NCBI GenBank assembly: GCA_009192285.1
Contig: WBVU01000022.1
Location: 480,728-544,727, forward strand
From: Morchella semilibera
Lineage: Eukaryota; Ascomycota; Pezizomycetes; Pezizales; Morchellaceae
Length of the DNA: 64,000 nt
Direction: 5' to 3'
The notes under the pieces are model-generated. The model saw nothing but the letters and a program-made list of their open reading frames with translations. It was not told the DNA's origin and searched no databases. Below, in pieces: positions 13,302 to 25,770 of this stretch; the first letter of the stretch is position 1; every line of letters begins with the position of its first letter. The position numbers and the translations under genes were made by a program.

Positions 13302-14778
13302 AGCCGTGAATCATGATCTGCTGGGGGGGGGGGGGGGTGTGACGCGGGCGAATGAGCAGTGATGGGAGAAATGATAGGCATGTCTGTAATTAAGTATGTG
13401 CTATTGTGAAAAGTCCGAAATACTACAATATGATTGGGTTCGTTAGACCGTCTCTGGTCGATAGTCCGTTTTTTGTGTGCCGAGATGTCGCTACTCTCAG
13501 ACCGGGTTTCTACTATTTTCCAGGTACTCTAGCGGCGGATTGAACGGTCCAGAGTTAGAGACTGACAGCGAAAATATGAACTGTGAATCTGTAGGCCGCC
13601 CCTGATCCGCTCGATGTTCACTGGCGGAGGGGAGGGGGAAAACACTCATATGTAATACATCATAGGCCCCGGAACCACTTGGGTCGTTCGTTGGGTGTTC
13701 CTGAGAGCACCAGGACTCGGAAGTGCATGTCTCGCCCGGGTCACGTCACGAATCAGCACTAGAGAGTATCACCATTCACGGTGCCAGCCAACCATGTGGA
13801 GATATTTCCATCCATCCAATTGATGGACAGCTTCCCCCCTAGTGGTATGTATGGCCCATGGAGATGTAGAGTAGGAGCGGGAGTCAAGCACGCACTGAGT
13901 ACGGTATGTAGGTACATACATTGATGTTATGCCATGTATCATCATCATCAGGGTTATCGAATACGGACTTGGCCCCGAGGGGGGGGGGGGGAGAGCTGAA
14001 ATTTCGAATGTTGTTTCTGGGCATTTTATGTGCTTTATCCCAAACATACTGTATATAAGTATGTGTGTATATAGCCTACTCTACTTATCTTCATACATCT
14101 ACATGTAGATACTCCAAGGAAGTATAGGCAGCTGGCGTTGTTAATAATACTCCAGACGAAAAGAAAACAGGGGAAATGTTTATCTCCCGCGCCATCATGC
14201 AGCGAATCGGATCGGCAACTTGTAATTTTAGGTCTGCATAAGAAAATAGGTTAAAAAATTAAAAAACAAAAGTGCATTTCCGGCTCCCACGCCAGCATTT
14301 CGAGAAAAAGGGAAAGAGTCCGCGAGCTCGGGCCCACACTTCATGATATGTGCACTTTGCGCGACACTGTTGCGTGTTATAGGGGAAATCGCTGTTTATT
14401 GGCTCCGGTTGCAGTTGGGGCTCTCGTGGATGTCATAGACGAGCCAATCGTGATTCAAGAGATCGTGATATTCATTATTTTCGCTTTCATTGAAATCTAA
14501 CGATTCGTACCTACATAGAGGATGTGTTTTTCTTCTTTTCCCTTTTTTTTTTCCTTCGTAACACACTATTACAATTAAACAGACGCAATATTTGCTTTCC
14601 CTTTTTTTATTTCCTTTCTCCCCCCCTGCCAATATCATTTGTGGAGATATCCGCCCGACCCCACCACCACCACTTCCGAAATTCGAGCCAGCCCAGCCAA
14701 TTAACCAATAGCAAATAAAAGAAAATAAAAAAAGAGACAAGGAGGAATAAACGCCGTAGTACCCAGGGTTGGAATCGT
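13302..14778. other. Intergenic region with two poly-G runs
   Basis: No gene is supported between the convergent alpha-galactosidase and chitin deacetylase genes. Two guanine homopolymers stand out, near 13323-13337 and 13979-13991, with pyrimidine-rich stretches near 14524-14640. The A/T-rich open frames on both strands near 14.4-14.8 kb are low-complexity and mutually overlapping. Confidence 0.55.
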
Positions 14779-16136
14779 TTACGACCTGTACCAGTTGCCG
14801 GCTGGGTCACCCAAACACTCGCCAAGGGTTACCACTAAATTGTCACACCTGTCAACTAATGCCCTGAAACAACAGAAGATAGATAGCAAGAAACTTACTC
14901 TTGTAACCCGCCTCTGCAAACCTCCTGATCATATATGGCGCAAGATCCAAGCTGGTCTGAGGGTGAACATCATGCGCAATTGTCAAGAAATTCTTTGAAT
15001 TCGGGTTGGTTCCTGCCAAAGCTCTGTTGACATTATCCTTGCTGTTCTGGATGTTTCCAAGCTGGTTGTAGTCGTCCGTGTCCAGATCAAAGTAGATGAT
15101 ATGGTACCCAAGATCGGCCATTGTCGCCTGACATGCGCCAGTGCAAGACGAGTACGGCGGCCTCATGTAGGTTGGGAAACGGCCAATGATTTTGACAAGA
15201 GCGGCTTCAAGATGGTACATCTCGTTCCTGCGGGCCTCTTCTGAGATAGCAGAGAGATCCTGGTGCGACCAAGTGTGCGAGGCGACCTGGTGCCCGTTGT
15301 TGTACATGCGTTGAATCACTTTGTCCCAGCCCTTTGACGGGTCGTCGATGTTGCCCTTGTCAAGGTTGCTTCCACTATTTTCCTTCATCAGATACCAACC
15401 GGGGTAAGAGAGAAGGTAGGAATCGACTTACGTGACGAAGAACGTCGCTTTTGCGCCAGCGGTTGCTAGAGAGTCGAGGAGACTGTTGGTATATCTATTT
15501 CAGAGATAATGAATTAGCAAGGGTTAGGGTTAGCAGTACGTTTGGGAGGGGGCTTATATACTTATATGGTCCATCATCAAACGTCAAGGCAACTGTTCCG
15601 GGGGTTGCACAATGATACACGCCGCCGCCGCCTGGAAATGTTAGCGTGTTGTTAAATCGAGTGGGAAGGATATAAAATTTGGGGATATACCATAAAGGAC
15701 ATTGCCACCCTGTGATCTAGCAGTGCTTGACGTGCTACCACCCGAGGTACCACTGTTGGGGGCGTCGCAACGCTGCGGTAGGTTTATATATTAGCAGCAC
15801 ATACATGTGAAAATACCCAGCATCGATCAAGAAGAACTTACACCGAACTGAGGCTGACAGCCAGTACCACAGTATGCTGGGGTGTCACCACACCATCTGC
15901 GATCGAATTCTAAGTATTTCTCTTGGCCACAATGGTATCATACATTTCACTTACCCATTCTGAGAGCAACAAGAACCGCCGATACTACCTGAATTGCAGG
16001 TTTGGCCTTTGTTAACACCAGCGCCTACATTCCCGCAAGTACCATCCGAAGAACCGCGACTTTGGAGGTTCATGAATGATGGGGTTGCTAGCGCAAGGGC
16101 CGGTGAGAGAGCGAGGAGGAGGGTGGAGAGATGCAT
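14779..16136 (-). CDS. Secreted chitin deacetylase (CBM18 + NodB polysaccharide deacetylase)
   Basis: Seven predicted exons on the minus strand: 16136-15955, 15896-15842, 15772-15691, 15631-15562, 15494-15432, 15374-14899 and 14834-14779, giving 327 residues. All six introns are GT-AG, 57-69 bp. Residues 1-17 are a signal peptide (cleavage after ALALA). Residues 34-81 form a chitin-binding CBM18 (hevein-like) module with the expected eight cysteines. A short Ser/Thr/Gly linker leads to a NodB domain. Motif 1 is TFDDGP with Asp125 (base) and Asp126 (metal). Motif 2 is SHTWSH with metal ligands His184 and His188. RPPY at 222-225 and an IAHDVHP block follow. The enzyme removes acetyl groups from chitin, making chitosan at the cell wall. 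Catalytic residues are intact; CBM18 is N-terminal. The last intron acceptor was chosen to restore the C-terminal block GECLGDP. Confidence 0.93.
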
Positions 16137-19100
16137 TATGGGCGTCTATGTAGGTGAGTATTAGAAGTACTAGGAACGAGTATTAAGGAGAATATTGAGC
16201 GTGATGGAGAATCTTGGGAAGGGAGGAAGGTCAATGGGAGGGGGGGTTTATATGGTAGGACTTGTAGAATACCAAGAGAATGAGAAGGGCCGAGTTAACT
16301 GGATTCTATTATAGAAGAGGAAATATCGAACGAGGAATCACAAAAAAGAAAGGAAGATGAAGGGAAAAGCACATAACAAAGACAGCACAGCAGGAGTAGG
16401 GCAACACAGTTCAGATGAATGCACCAAGATTAGGTTGGGTCTAGTTCGGGTCAATAGTGTGTGAATCCACCCCAATTGCAAATACTCAAACTACATATCA
16501 TGTCACGGATTAATGTCTTGAATATTTCTGATTCGTAGAAGCGGCTGTTCAAACAAACCTTGCAGATGGCCAAGTCAGCCAGTGTTCAGAAGGTAAATAC
16601 CTGCCGCTCTATTTCCGCATCAATGAGAGAGAAGGTTGTTATATTTTTAGTGACGGGTTCGCCTTCTTTCAGGGGGCCGGGGAGAGGTGATGTCTCGGCG
16701 GTCTCGGCGTGTCTCGGCGGAGAGAATCGATTGGGTGATGATGCACTGTAGTTGGACTTTTTTTTTTTTATTTTATTTATCTGACCGACCGACCACTTGA
16801 TTAATTCCGAAAGAACTGATCTGGTAATATGTACTTGTAGAAGTAGAGTAGATATATGCATTTACCCTCTAATTAGAAGATGCGTGCAATGTTCCGTGGA
16901 ATGACGTGGTAGTACCTATATTATCTCCAGCTCTGGAGCTTTTTCTCTAGCAAGAGAGTAGATCAGTACTTCTATCAGTACCAAGGTCTTAAGGCCCTGT
17001 AAATAGGGTGAATCATTTCTTGTAGGAGTAGTACCAGCCCTGGAGAGTGTAGGACATTCAAACGATACCAAGTTACCAACTGGGTGAATGCATGCGTGAG
17101 CGCGATGGAGAGACGTAAAGTTAGAGTAGATTAGGGTGAATAGGCAGGCAGCCACTGCAGTACTGGCCAACAAGTCAACAAACCCATCCAGCCAGATAGC
17201 GATAATCAGATACATAGAAGAAAAAAAGTGCAATAAGCAATGCACCTTTAGAGTAGAATTCTCAACCTAACCATGTATGTACCACCCATCCATCCACACA
17301 TCCACCCGGCCCATCATCCACTCATCCACTCATCCACCCCTACCCCGACCCCCCCCCCCCCCCAAAGAAGAACATTCTGTGACTCTTTCTGTCTCAATAA
17401 GAAAATCAAACTCCAAATTCAGACAAACAGACATTCATTTTTGCACTCGCTCTCTTTCTTCCTTTCTAAATTCCGCCCCTGAAGATCAGATCAGATCTTT
17501 CATCATATGGGAAGCTGCCGCAACCTTAGACACGGGATAAGCGCTCCCATAATTCTCGGTTCTTCCTTTTTGCACTTTTGTACCTTGCTGTGACATTTCA
17601 TCAATCCTGCTTAAATAAATTAACTAATTATTGTTTCTACCCTATATCCACTAAGAAGCGCGTTTCTATTCTTGTCGGCGGCGATTCCTGGGTCAAGCTT
17701 GGCGAGCATGCCAACTGCTAACGTAGATCTCAAATAGGTAATGGAGACATTGACATTTCAGCTTCAGCCTTTCGATGTTGCTTGCTTTGCTTTGCTGTCA
17801 CCCGGGACACCCCGCCTCCAGAGTAAAGTTTCTATACCGTGCAGTACCAAGATATCTTGGTATTCTACATCTGTCAATTCATGAAGGGCCGAGAATGATC
17901 ACTACTAATCGCCAAGATAAATAAGCGAATCACACACGTGATTGGGGGGCGTTTGGACAAATGAGAGTTACGTGTGTGGCTTACATGCTGAGAGAAATGT
18001 AGGGGATTAGCGGGGTGGGGATGTTGGGTGGGGGAGAGAGGAGGGGGGGTTTGCTGGAGTGGCTGGTTGGGTGGTATGAGCGCCGTATCGCGCGATTGAT
18101 TGATTAGGTACAGACCGCACAACGGTACCTTCCGTTTGTTTCGATGTGTAGGTACATGTTGGGAGAATCATTGACTGCATGGGGATTTTTTTTTTTTTTA
18201 GATTTTTTGACTATCGTCGGACAATTACATTGCGTCAGGGTTTCCTATCCCGGGTTGAGTAAGTTTTATATGAAGCTTCTTCACGGGAGCCAAATCTTCC
18301 AAGAACCACTATAAAGCTTGTCTTTACCACGATATTCGGAGTCGTTCGGGGAGGGTGGGGGTGGGGGGGGGGAACAAACCGTTGATCCAGGGTGGTAAAA
18401 GACTTGGCTGGATCCCGTTTCTTGGGGAAGTCTGTGCAGCAGCAGCTGGGCATAGGGTGGGGTGCCCTATGTAAAGGGACTTAATTATTAAGCTAATGAC
18501 TTGTAGCACCCTGTGATAGTTCATCTGGCTAGGGATAGTTGGGGGGGTGAGGAGATAAGTTGGAATGCAAGCCATCTATTATTCTGTGACTTAGAACGAG
18601 AATGTAAGTGCAAACTCAGAAATACTATACAATGATGTCATGGTTCCTCAATTCGACATATTCATGCGCGTGGTTAATTACAGTGGGTAGGTAGTCTACA
18701 GTGATCTGCATAGGGGGCCGAACACCGTTTAGCCGTTGAGAAACAGAAAAGCGGCCAGCCGCGCTACACACAGTCGCACGGGGCAGAGGTTTAGGTTTAC
18801 TCCATTGGTCTACTCTAGGGTACCGTTTCTACACAAAACCAAATCTGCCCCCTTTCGTGTACCACTGTCGATTGCACAATTGCACACGTGGGGTCTGGCC
18901 GGTGATGGGAGAAACCCGTAGGTATGCACATGATATAAACACTGAGTTTGGGATAGAGAATAGTGAGTAGGTGGGCTGGTGGGTTGAAAGGTACACTAAA
19001 TAATGTGAATGACTCGGCGGACCGGATGGTTGCTAGTTGGGGGAGCATTTATTGACCGAAAAGATACCAATTAACCGGGTTCTGATATGCCTGTGCTTCT

Positions 19101-22040
19101 ACGGGCAGGTACGGTGCTGGGTGGCCCACACGAATATTTCGAACGCTGTGCCGAAAAAGATAAATAATTATAACGTGATAGCTAAAGCCTAGCTAAAATT
19201 ACGTCGTATTGACAAGCACAACATGGTATAGTTGTTTTGTCTTTAACTATAAGCTAGAGGTTAACAAATTGAAGTATACGCCTAGGGTTAAGGGTAGCTA
19301 TAGGTGCCCAAAAGATTTGATCACCTGTAATTAAGTATTAGACTTCCGTTGAAGACTCTTACGTCCGTCCCTGCACAGAACACGGTGGACATTATCCAGA
19401 TCAGCAGTCCAGGAGATTGAGCAGTTGGGGCGATATATTACCCAATCTCTCAAGCTTTCCGGGTTTTGTGTCAACCAGGCGGAAGGCTCCCCGGTGGGTT
19501 TTGTTGTACAAATATGTAGATCTGTTCGATAAACTATATTTGTTCTCACTGGAGTCCCTATTGGTGGGATAGTCTCCGAGTGATTGGAAGAGCATGCGTT
19601 GCCAACTGGAAGGAGAGAGTCTGGGCGTAAGCCTGACATGACTGGAGGCTAGGATTCAATTGCATGTCAGGTATTATGTAGCGGCATTCCGTGACAGGTT
19701 AAAAATCTAGATGCCCGGATTTAGGTTCAAAAGTAACGCATGTACAGGGCTTATCAATCCTTTGGGTCTGTTGTAAATTAAATTAGAGGTAACTAACTAC
19801 ATGTAAATACCCACAGGCTCGACCTTTGCTGGTTCCACTCAAATAGAAGGTTAGGGTTATTTCCCCGACACCGCACCCACTTGAAAGTTTAAACCGCGTA
19901 AACGATAGAGCTGGTGATTCTGTCGATACTTATTTTTACTTTTATTTCAAGGGACGGGATAGCTTTCCAAAGCTGGTAGCTTTGGGCACAATGCATGGCC
20001 GGCAGGGTTAGGGTTGATATCGGGGTCTTTATCTCCAATGTGCAATAAATTGGGTTGTGGAGTTTACGGAGTTTACAAGGGTGAAAACTCCGTTTTGGCC
20101 TGTTGTCAAACGGGCCCTAAATTATTGCTGTTTCATAGGTCGCAGCCAAAATTGGCATGTCCTCCAGGTCTAGATCTAATCGATCTCCTAACTCTGTTAC
20201 AATAACTCTAATTTCAATTTCTTCTTTGGTGCGATATCCAGTGGTATCAACGTTCCAGATATCCAAAAATCGGGAATTGCAGAGCACGAAAAGGGTATCT
20301 CAACTCAGGGTTAGGGTTGGCCTTTAGTGATCCTGACGAGCTGGTACGCGATATCGATAGCTATATAATATATACCTGGCCAACCACCCCCAGTTTCGTG
20401 ATTCAATCTATTCACTCCATTTATGGTAGGAGGTCACGGCCTTATTAAGTTCCGCCGTTGGATTAATACACTGGTCATGGGTTTATCCGGAACTGCCCCA
20501 CCCCCCACCCTTCGGTCCCCGATATCGGTGTTTGGCCGTGGGCACGTACGTCCACGTTATAACTACAAAAATAATCGGTGGTTAAGAGCATATGTAATAT
20601 AAAGTGCAGCGGAACCCGATAGTAGCTTACTCGATAGCTGGTAGCATATTCCCGGTGTTGGCTAATCCCGCGGCCGGACGAGTCAGCGCAAGAAAATTTG
20701 TTCACGATACAAGCATATCCGGCATAGGAATCTCCATTACGGACTATATGCCACTACCGGGTTGCACTGCATGTAGCAGTACTTCACTCACACAGTATAT
20801 CCTGAGAGAGGTTGAGAGGGAGACTGTGTTTGGATTAGGGTACATATATATGTGTAAGTATGTAGTAGAACCATCAATACTGATGGCTGGCGTGGGATAA
20901 ATAGTCTCGAGACTTAAGACGAGACATGTATAGGACAAGATAGATATGTCCGGTTGTGGGGTCCATGATCGAGATATGCCTCGACGCTTTTCTGACTAGC
21001 TTGGGCCATGATGTTTAAACATGCCATTTCACCTCTCTGATATCAAGTATTACGATAAGAAGCCTCGGGGGTTTAAGGGCTCTATTGGAATTCATGGAAT
21101 GATATACAAGACCGGGAAGAACTCCCCAGCCTGGCCGCCAGGCAAAGCACGCCGACCAGGAATACTAGGCCGGCCCGACGGGAGCTTTGCGGACGGTATA
21201 TAGACACACGGACTATTTGAGACTCTGGGTGGCGCGAGAAATGGGGCCGTTGGTGTGTGATTAGTGTTTTTCTGGATCATGGATAATCACGCAGCACACG
21301 CCGGATCATCAACAATCACTCTGACCAACGCCCGCAACGCCAAAGCAAACACCGGTAGTTTATGGCGGTATCTGACATTCACAACCTCAGACTCCCAGGC
21401 GCCGCTCTCCTCACTTCACCCCTTCAACTGCGGATGAATATATATGCAAGAGGATCCGACAGCTGCTCTGAGGCGATTTTAGTTATATTGGTTGTCTCTT
21501 TTTTGGACCGTATATATGTAACTGCCCGGTTGTGTATCTTGTCTAAAAGATGAGACTCCCGTTTTGATATTTTCAATGTCAGATCTTGTACTTTCACCTG
21601 GCTTCTAATCGCCTGACCCAAATCAAAACTGCCCGGTTTTCTCTGTGGAGACTAGAGCATCGCCTCACCACCGAGGGAGATTCAAACTCATAAGTTCGCC
21701 GTTATTGTCCAGTGGTGATAGTAATTAGGTGTAGGCCAGTAGCCTAATGTTGTGTATAAGAACACAGCCCCTCCATATCTGCTCCGTTCTTCGCGATAAG
21801 GGCCACCAGGCTATTACACGCCGAGCACTCCAATAGCAAAGACAGAAAGTAAGGTCTCCTTCATCAACTCGGAATCACAGCTTCATGTTCTCTCACATTT
21901 CACATGGGACCAGGAAAAGCAGTTACAGATATATAGCCACTCCCGGAGCGGGCATATAATAATTCTTATATATATATCCTACAATACCGCATCCAATCCT
22001 CTCTCCCCCTCTGCAACCTCCCTCGCCGGCCGATTCCCGC
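16137..22040. other. Gene-free region, 5.9 kb
   Basis: I could not support a gene. The open frames are short, mostly low in complexity and often opposed by frames on the other strand. A candidate TATA element for the chitin deacetylase gene lies near 16246-16252 (TATATAA on the minus strand, about 110 bp upstream of the start). A cytosine run near 17349-17364, guanine runs near 18361-18371 and telobox-like AGGGTTAGGGTT motifs (near 19850, 20005 and 20312) occur. A small hypothetical gene with many introns could be missed. Confidence 0.5.
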
Positions 22041-23123
22041 CTAGACATTCGCCGTAGCACCGTTATAATAATGAATCTGCCAGTAACCACTCCAGTCAGC
22101 ATATACACAACTCCCCCCAGGTACACAGTGAAGGCGCCCACCGTCTGATCCGCACACCCCTCCGGCGTCATGTATGCGTACGCGCCCAGATTGATATAGA
22201 CCCTCTGCTGCTCACAGACCAAGAACGCCGCATTATTCTGTCGCGTGATTCCCGGCGTCGACCAGGTCGTTGTGTCACCTTTTCAACACACACAGGCATC
22301 ACAACACGATCAGCCCCCCGCCATACTGCAGCCACGACCCGGCCAGGATCAGGAACCAACCTGAGAACGCCCACGTCCCATACGTGTCCGGGGTGGTCCC
22401 CCAAGTGACGAGGAGCTTGGTGACGGTGGTGTCGGTCTGCGGCGTGACGTGCGCGTACAGGAGGGTGCCGGCGGTGTCGATCAGCTGCACTAGTTGCCCG
22501 TTGACGATGTTGAACTGGCCGGCGGTCGAGGCGTCCTCGAGGACGGCATCAGAGGCTGTACCTGCACCGCTGTTAGCGCTTTGCTGGGGTCTTATCTATC
22601 TAGCTGGGAGTGAATGTGGATGCGGTCTGGGGTGTAGATGGAATCCATACGGGGGTTGGAGGATTGCAAGTACTTATGAAAGTTTGGGTCCACGACGGCG
22701 CGGATCCAGTAGTAGTTTGGGAGGAGGGTTGCGCCGGGGCCTGTTCCGGTTGCACTGGCAATGGCGCTGGTACCGGCTGAGGTTGTGACGGTGGTGGGAG
22801 TGCCGGTAGTGGTAGTGGAGGAGGTGGAGGTGGTAGTGGTAGAACCTGCTACGGTGGTACTGCTGGAGGCAGCGCCGGGGAGACACTGGGAGTAGTAGTC
22901 ATTGAGCTTCTCACAGTGATAGCCACTCACACAGGCGGTGGGGCCAGAGAAGTTGACTCCTGGATGAGGGGAGTGTTGTTAGTATATATTATATATGTAG
23001 TGATATTAGATATAGATATTGACGAAAGAACGTACCTCCACACTGCGCATAACCAGCGGCGGTTTGAGCAGAAACACCACCAAGAACTGCCAAAGCGACA
23101 AAAGCCAACGTCGGGGCCAACAT
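22041..23123 (-). CDS. Secreted CBM1 protein with uncharacterised C-terminal domain
   Basis: Five predicted exons on the minus strand: 23123-23036, 22959-22651, 22561-22361, 22278-22142 and 22076-22041, giving 256 residues. Introns are GT-AG, 65-89 bp. The acceptor of intron 2 could also lie 6 bp further into the exon, in frame. Residues 1-19 are a signal peptide. Residues 25-55 are a fungal cellulose-binding module (CBM1) with four cysteines (28, 39, 45, 55) and aromatic residues at 25, 43 and 51-52. Residues 59-110 are a Ser/Thr-rich, probably O-glycosylated linker. Residues 111-256 contain blocks such as YYWIRAVVDPNFHKYLQ, TAGQFNIVNGQLVQL, NNAAFLVCEQQRVYINLG and ADQTIHYYN. I recall this C-terminal arrangement in other ascomycete CBM1 proteins but know no assigned activity. 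It is likely a cellulose-targeted extracellular protein; no catalytic residues can be named. Confidence 0.85.
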
Positions 23124-23218
23124 GTTGGATATATATTTGTATATATGTTTATAATCCGGTATAACTATTGGAGGGTTTGATCCAGTCTGAAGGGTTTGAT
23201 CGATCGACTCAAGCTGCC

Positions 23219-23229
23219 CTTTATATATC
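23219..23229 (-). promoter_or_regulatory. TATA box of CBM1 protein gene
   Basis: On the minus strand this reads TATATAAAG, about 100 bp upstream of the start at 23123. Position and sequence fit a fungal TATA element. Confidence 0.5.
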
Positions 23230-23287
23230 TCTGAATCGATCCAACTGAAGAGGTGACCTTGATACAAACTCTCATATATACAATACA

Positions 23288-23321
<34 letters not shown>

Positions 23322-25770
23322 TTCATCAATTATCCAGATGTGTATATATATGACAATATCGCATTGTATATAACGGCGGTGGACCACGAAAGAACACCAT
23401 CCCCCGAAATATCGATCTGCGGTGCGTACGGCTATCACCGGTTTCATGACCTTCTCTCCCCTCCCCTCCTCCTCTCCTCTCTCTCCTCTGCCATAGAGAC
23501 AGAGCATACTCCTCAAACTAGCTCATCTCAAACACGCACGGATGATCCCCCATGCATGGGTATACTGCGTGCAAGTATTATTGATGAGCTTATTTTTTTT
23601 TTTCGACCCATAATGTACGTACTTTATAATATAATATACACACCTCGGCGGATAAAATCGACTTTTCCTCCCCCTGTCCTGTCCGCTCCTGGCGGGCCTT
23701 GGTTCCGGAAAACTTTATACACCTCCCTCCCTCCCTAGTTGCTTCATATGGCTAAATTAAGCGGAGAATCAACGTTTTTCCGCAACCGAACGGACGTCGT
23801 CTATCCCCGGTCCTCCCCCCTCCCCCGGCCAGGGCTTTGCGGTCCGTCGAGTTTGGTGTCGCGGGTTGATGAGAAGGAAGGGGGGAGGGGGGTTCGCATG
23901 TATATTAAGGGCATGGATTCTATATCTGGTGTACGTTGTTGATTTATCACCCGGTCATTCCAGATCGCGGTACTCGAGGGAATCCTTGTTAGGGTTAGGG
24001 TTGATTACTGGGCCAGTCACGATATTCTAGCTTGAGACTGAATAAAATCTTGAGTTGTTACGCTAATTGCTCACACCGGGGCTCTAAAGGTGAGACGAGT
24101 CAAGACTGCAGTGTGGTTTCCTAGTTAAACCGGGGAGGGGGGTACATGTTGAAACGCGGGCGGAGTGTTGGAGGAGCTGTTCCGCCGGAGGAGGAGGGAA
24201 ATATATATATATATCGATCGAGTGAGGAGAGTATAATACTCCAAGTGGAAGTACCACCCCCTCAATATGAGACTCTCTCTCTCCGCGATACATGCCACTG
24301 GCGCGTGAGCCGGATCAACTGTCGAGCACGAGGGGAAGGTAAATGGGGTGGTGTGCAATATTCGCTAATTATTTACTAGCTAGCTATAGCCATTTACCAG
24401 TGACAATTGATTGTCTTGTCTGCTTCCTCCTCCTCCTCCTCCTCCTCCTCCTCCGCTACCGGTGCTGCTCCGTCCGTTGCTCCTGAGCATGTGTGCGTAG
24501 CACCACATCTATACTATAATCTATCGACCTGTAGTATGACCGGGCTTGTGATTATCATTTACCGCGGCTGCGAGGGGATGGAGTCGTGGGGGGATGTGTA
24601 GAGGTGAATACCACGCACGAGACACCCTTTCACGTGCCGGGGGAATTGAGAGACGGCTTCCGTGGGCGCGGGGTGTCTGTTCTTGAGTGTTGATTCGGTG
24701 GTGATAGAGCGGGAGCTCCTCCTCCTCCCCCTCTTGTGTGAACGGTTGGGTTGTCTGGCACTGCAATTCAGTCCGAGAGATTTAGAGGCCGGCATGAATA
24801 CTTGTATATATGGCCGGCGTTGGTGGTAGTCCACACGGAGGTACTGAAGAGTACATGAGGTATGCCATAACTGCATGTATACAGCAACAAGCAGCAACCA
24901 ACCAAGAGGAAGAACTCGACCCATTCACACAGTAGAGTCTCCATCCCACACTCCCACACTCCCACGGCCAGAGATCGCAAGCCATTCTACCGGCAGATAT
25001 ATACTCACATGACAGACGTCTTCATATCTGGCCTTGCGGCGGGTGCCCGAATTAGGCCCCATATAGAGTAGCCCATGATGGAACGGCCGGGCGTGACATG
25101 TCGGGGGAATGGAAGTGACGCCTTTCTCTAGATTGTGTAATAATATATACATTGTATACTGGGTGGGGGAGTTGGGTTGGGTCATGAGATATCATTCGGG
25201 CCGGCCATTCACTCGATTCGTACCGGGGGGTGGGGGTCGTGGGGTCGTGTGGAGGAGGAGTGTAGAGGGAGGTGCAGTGGGAGAGGGGGCTCTTGTGTTT
25301 ACTGTAGAGCGTGTAGGTACATGATGTATGTACACGTAGTTGTTGGGTCAGCGTCCGCACTCGCTACATGTAATGTTGGTTAATGATCAATGGTACAGTG
25401 GTGGTGTGAAGTACAGGTACTGCCTGTACTCTGCTCTACTCTGCCCACTCTGGATATTCCGGGATATTCCCTCCCTCCCACAGACAGCATCAATCAATGC
25501 TCTCAGTCAATGCGAGTATATACATGTATTCAAATAGTAATAGATTATACAACCCTGACCCTGAGACATCCAAGCCACTGTGGCTTATCACAATGATCTG
25601 ATAACGATGCATGTTATGTAATGCTTTTATCGATAATGAGATCTCTCTATCGATGGGGATATCGATCAATATCATCTCTCTTTCTCTTTCTCTTTCTCTC
25701 TCGCTCTCCCTCTCTATCCCCCTCTCTCTGCCCCACCTCCTGTGAGGCCCAATTGACAACTTCCAGACCA
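23230..25770. other. Intergenic region with microsatellites
   Basis: No gene is supported. Microsatellites include (TA)n at 23289-23318, (TCC)n at about 24425-24453 and CTTTCT-type pyrimidine tracts at about 25670-25725 just upstream of the helicase start. A double telobox, GTTAGGGTTAGGGTT, lies near 23990-24004. Confidence 0.5.

Noticed and set aside
17273-17540. Pro/His-rich frames near 17.3 kb
   Set aside because: They come from CCATCCA/CATCCACT short repeats and a cytosine run, in two overlapping frames.
22270-22788. A 172-codon plus-strand frame
   Set aside because: It is antisense to the CBM1 protein gene, whose exons, signal peptide and cysteine pattern are clear.
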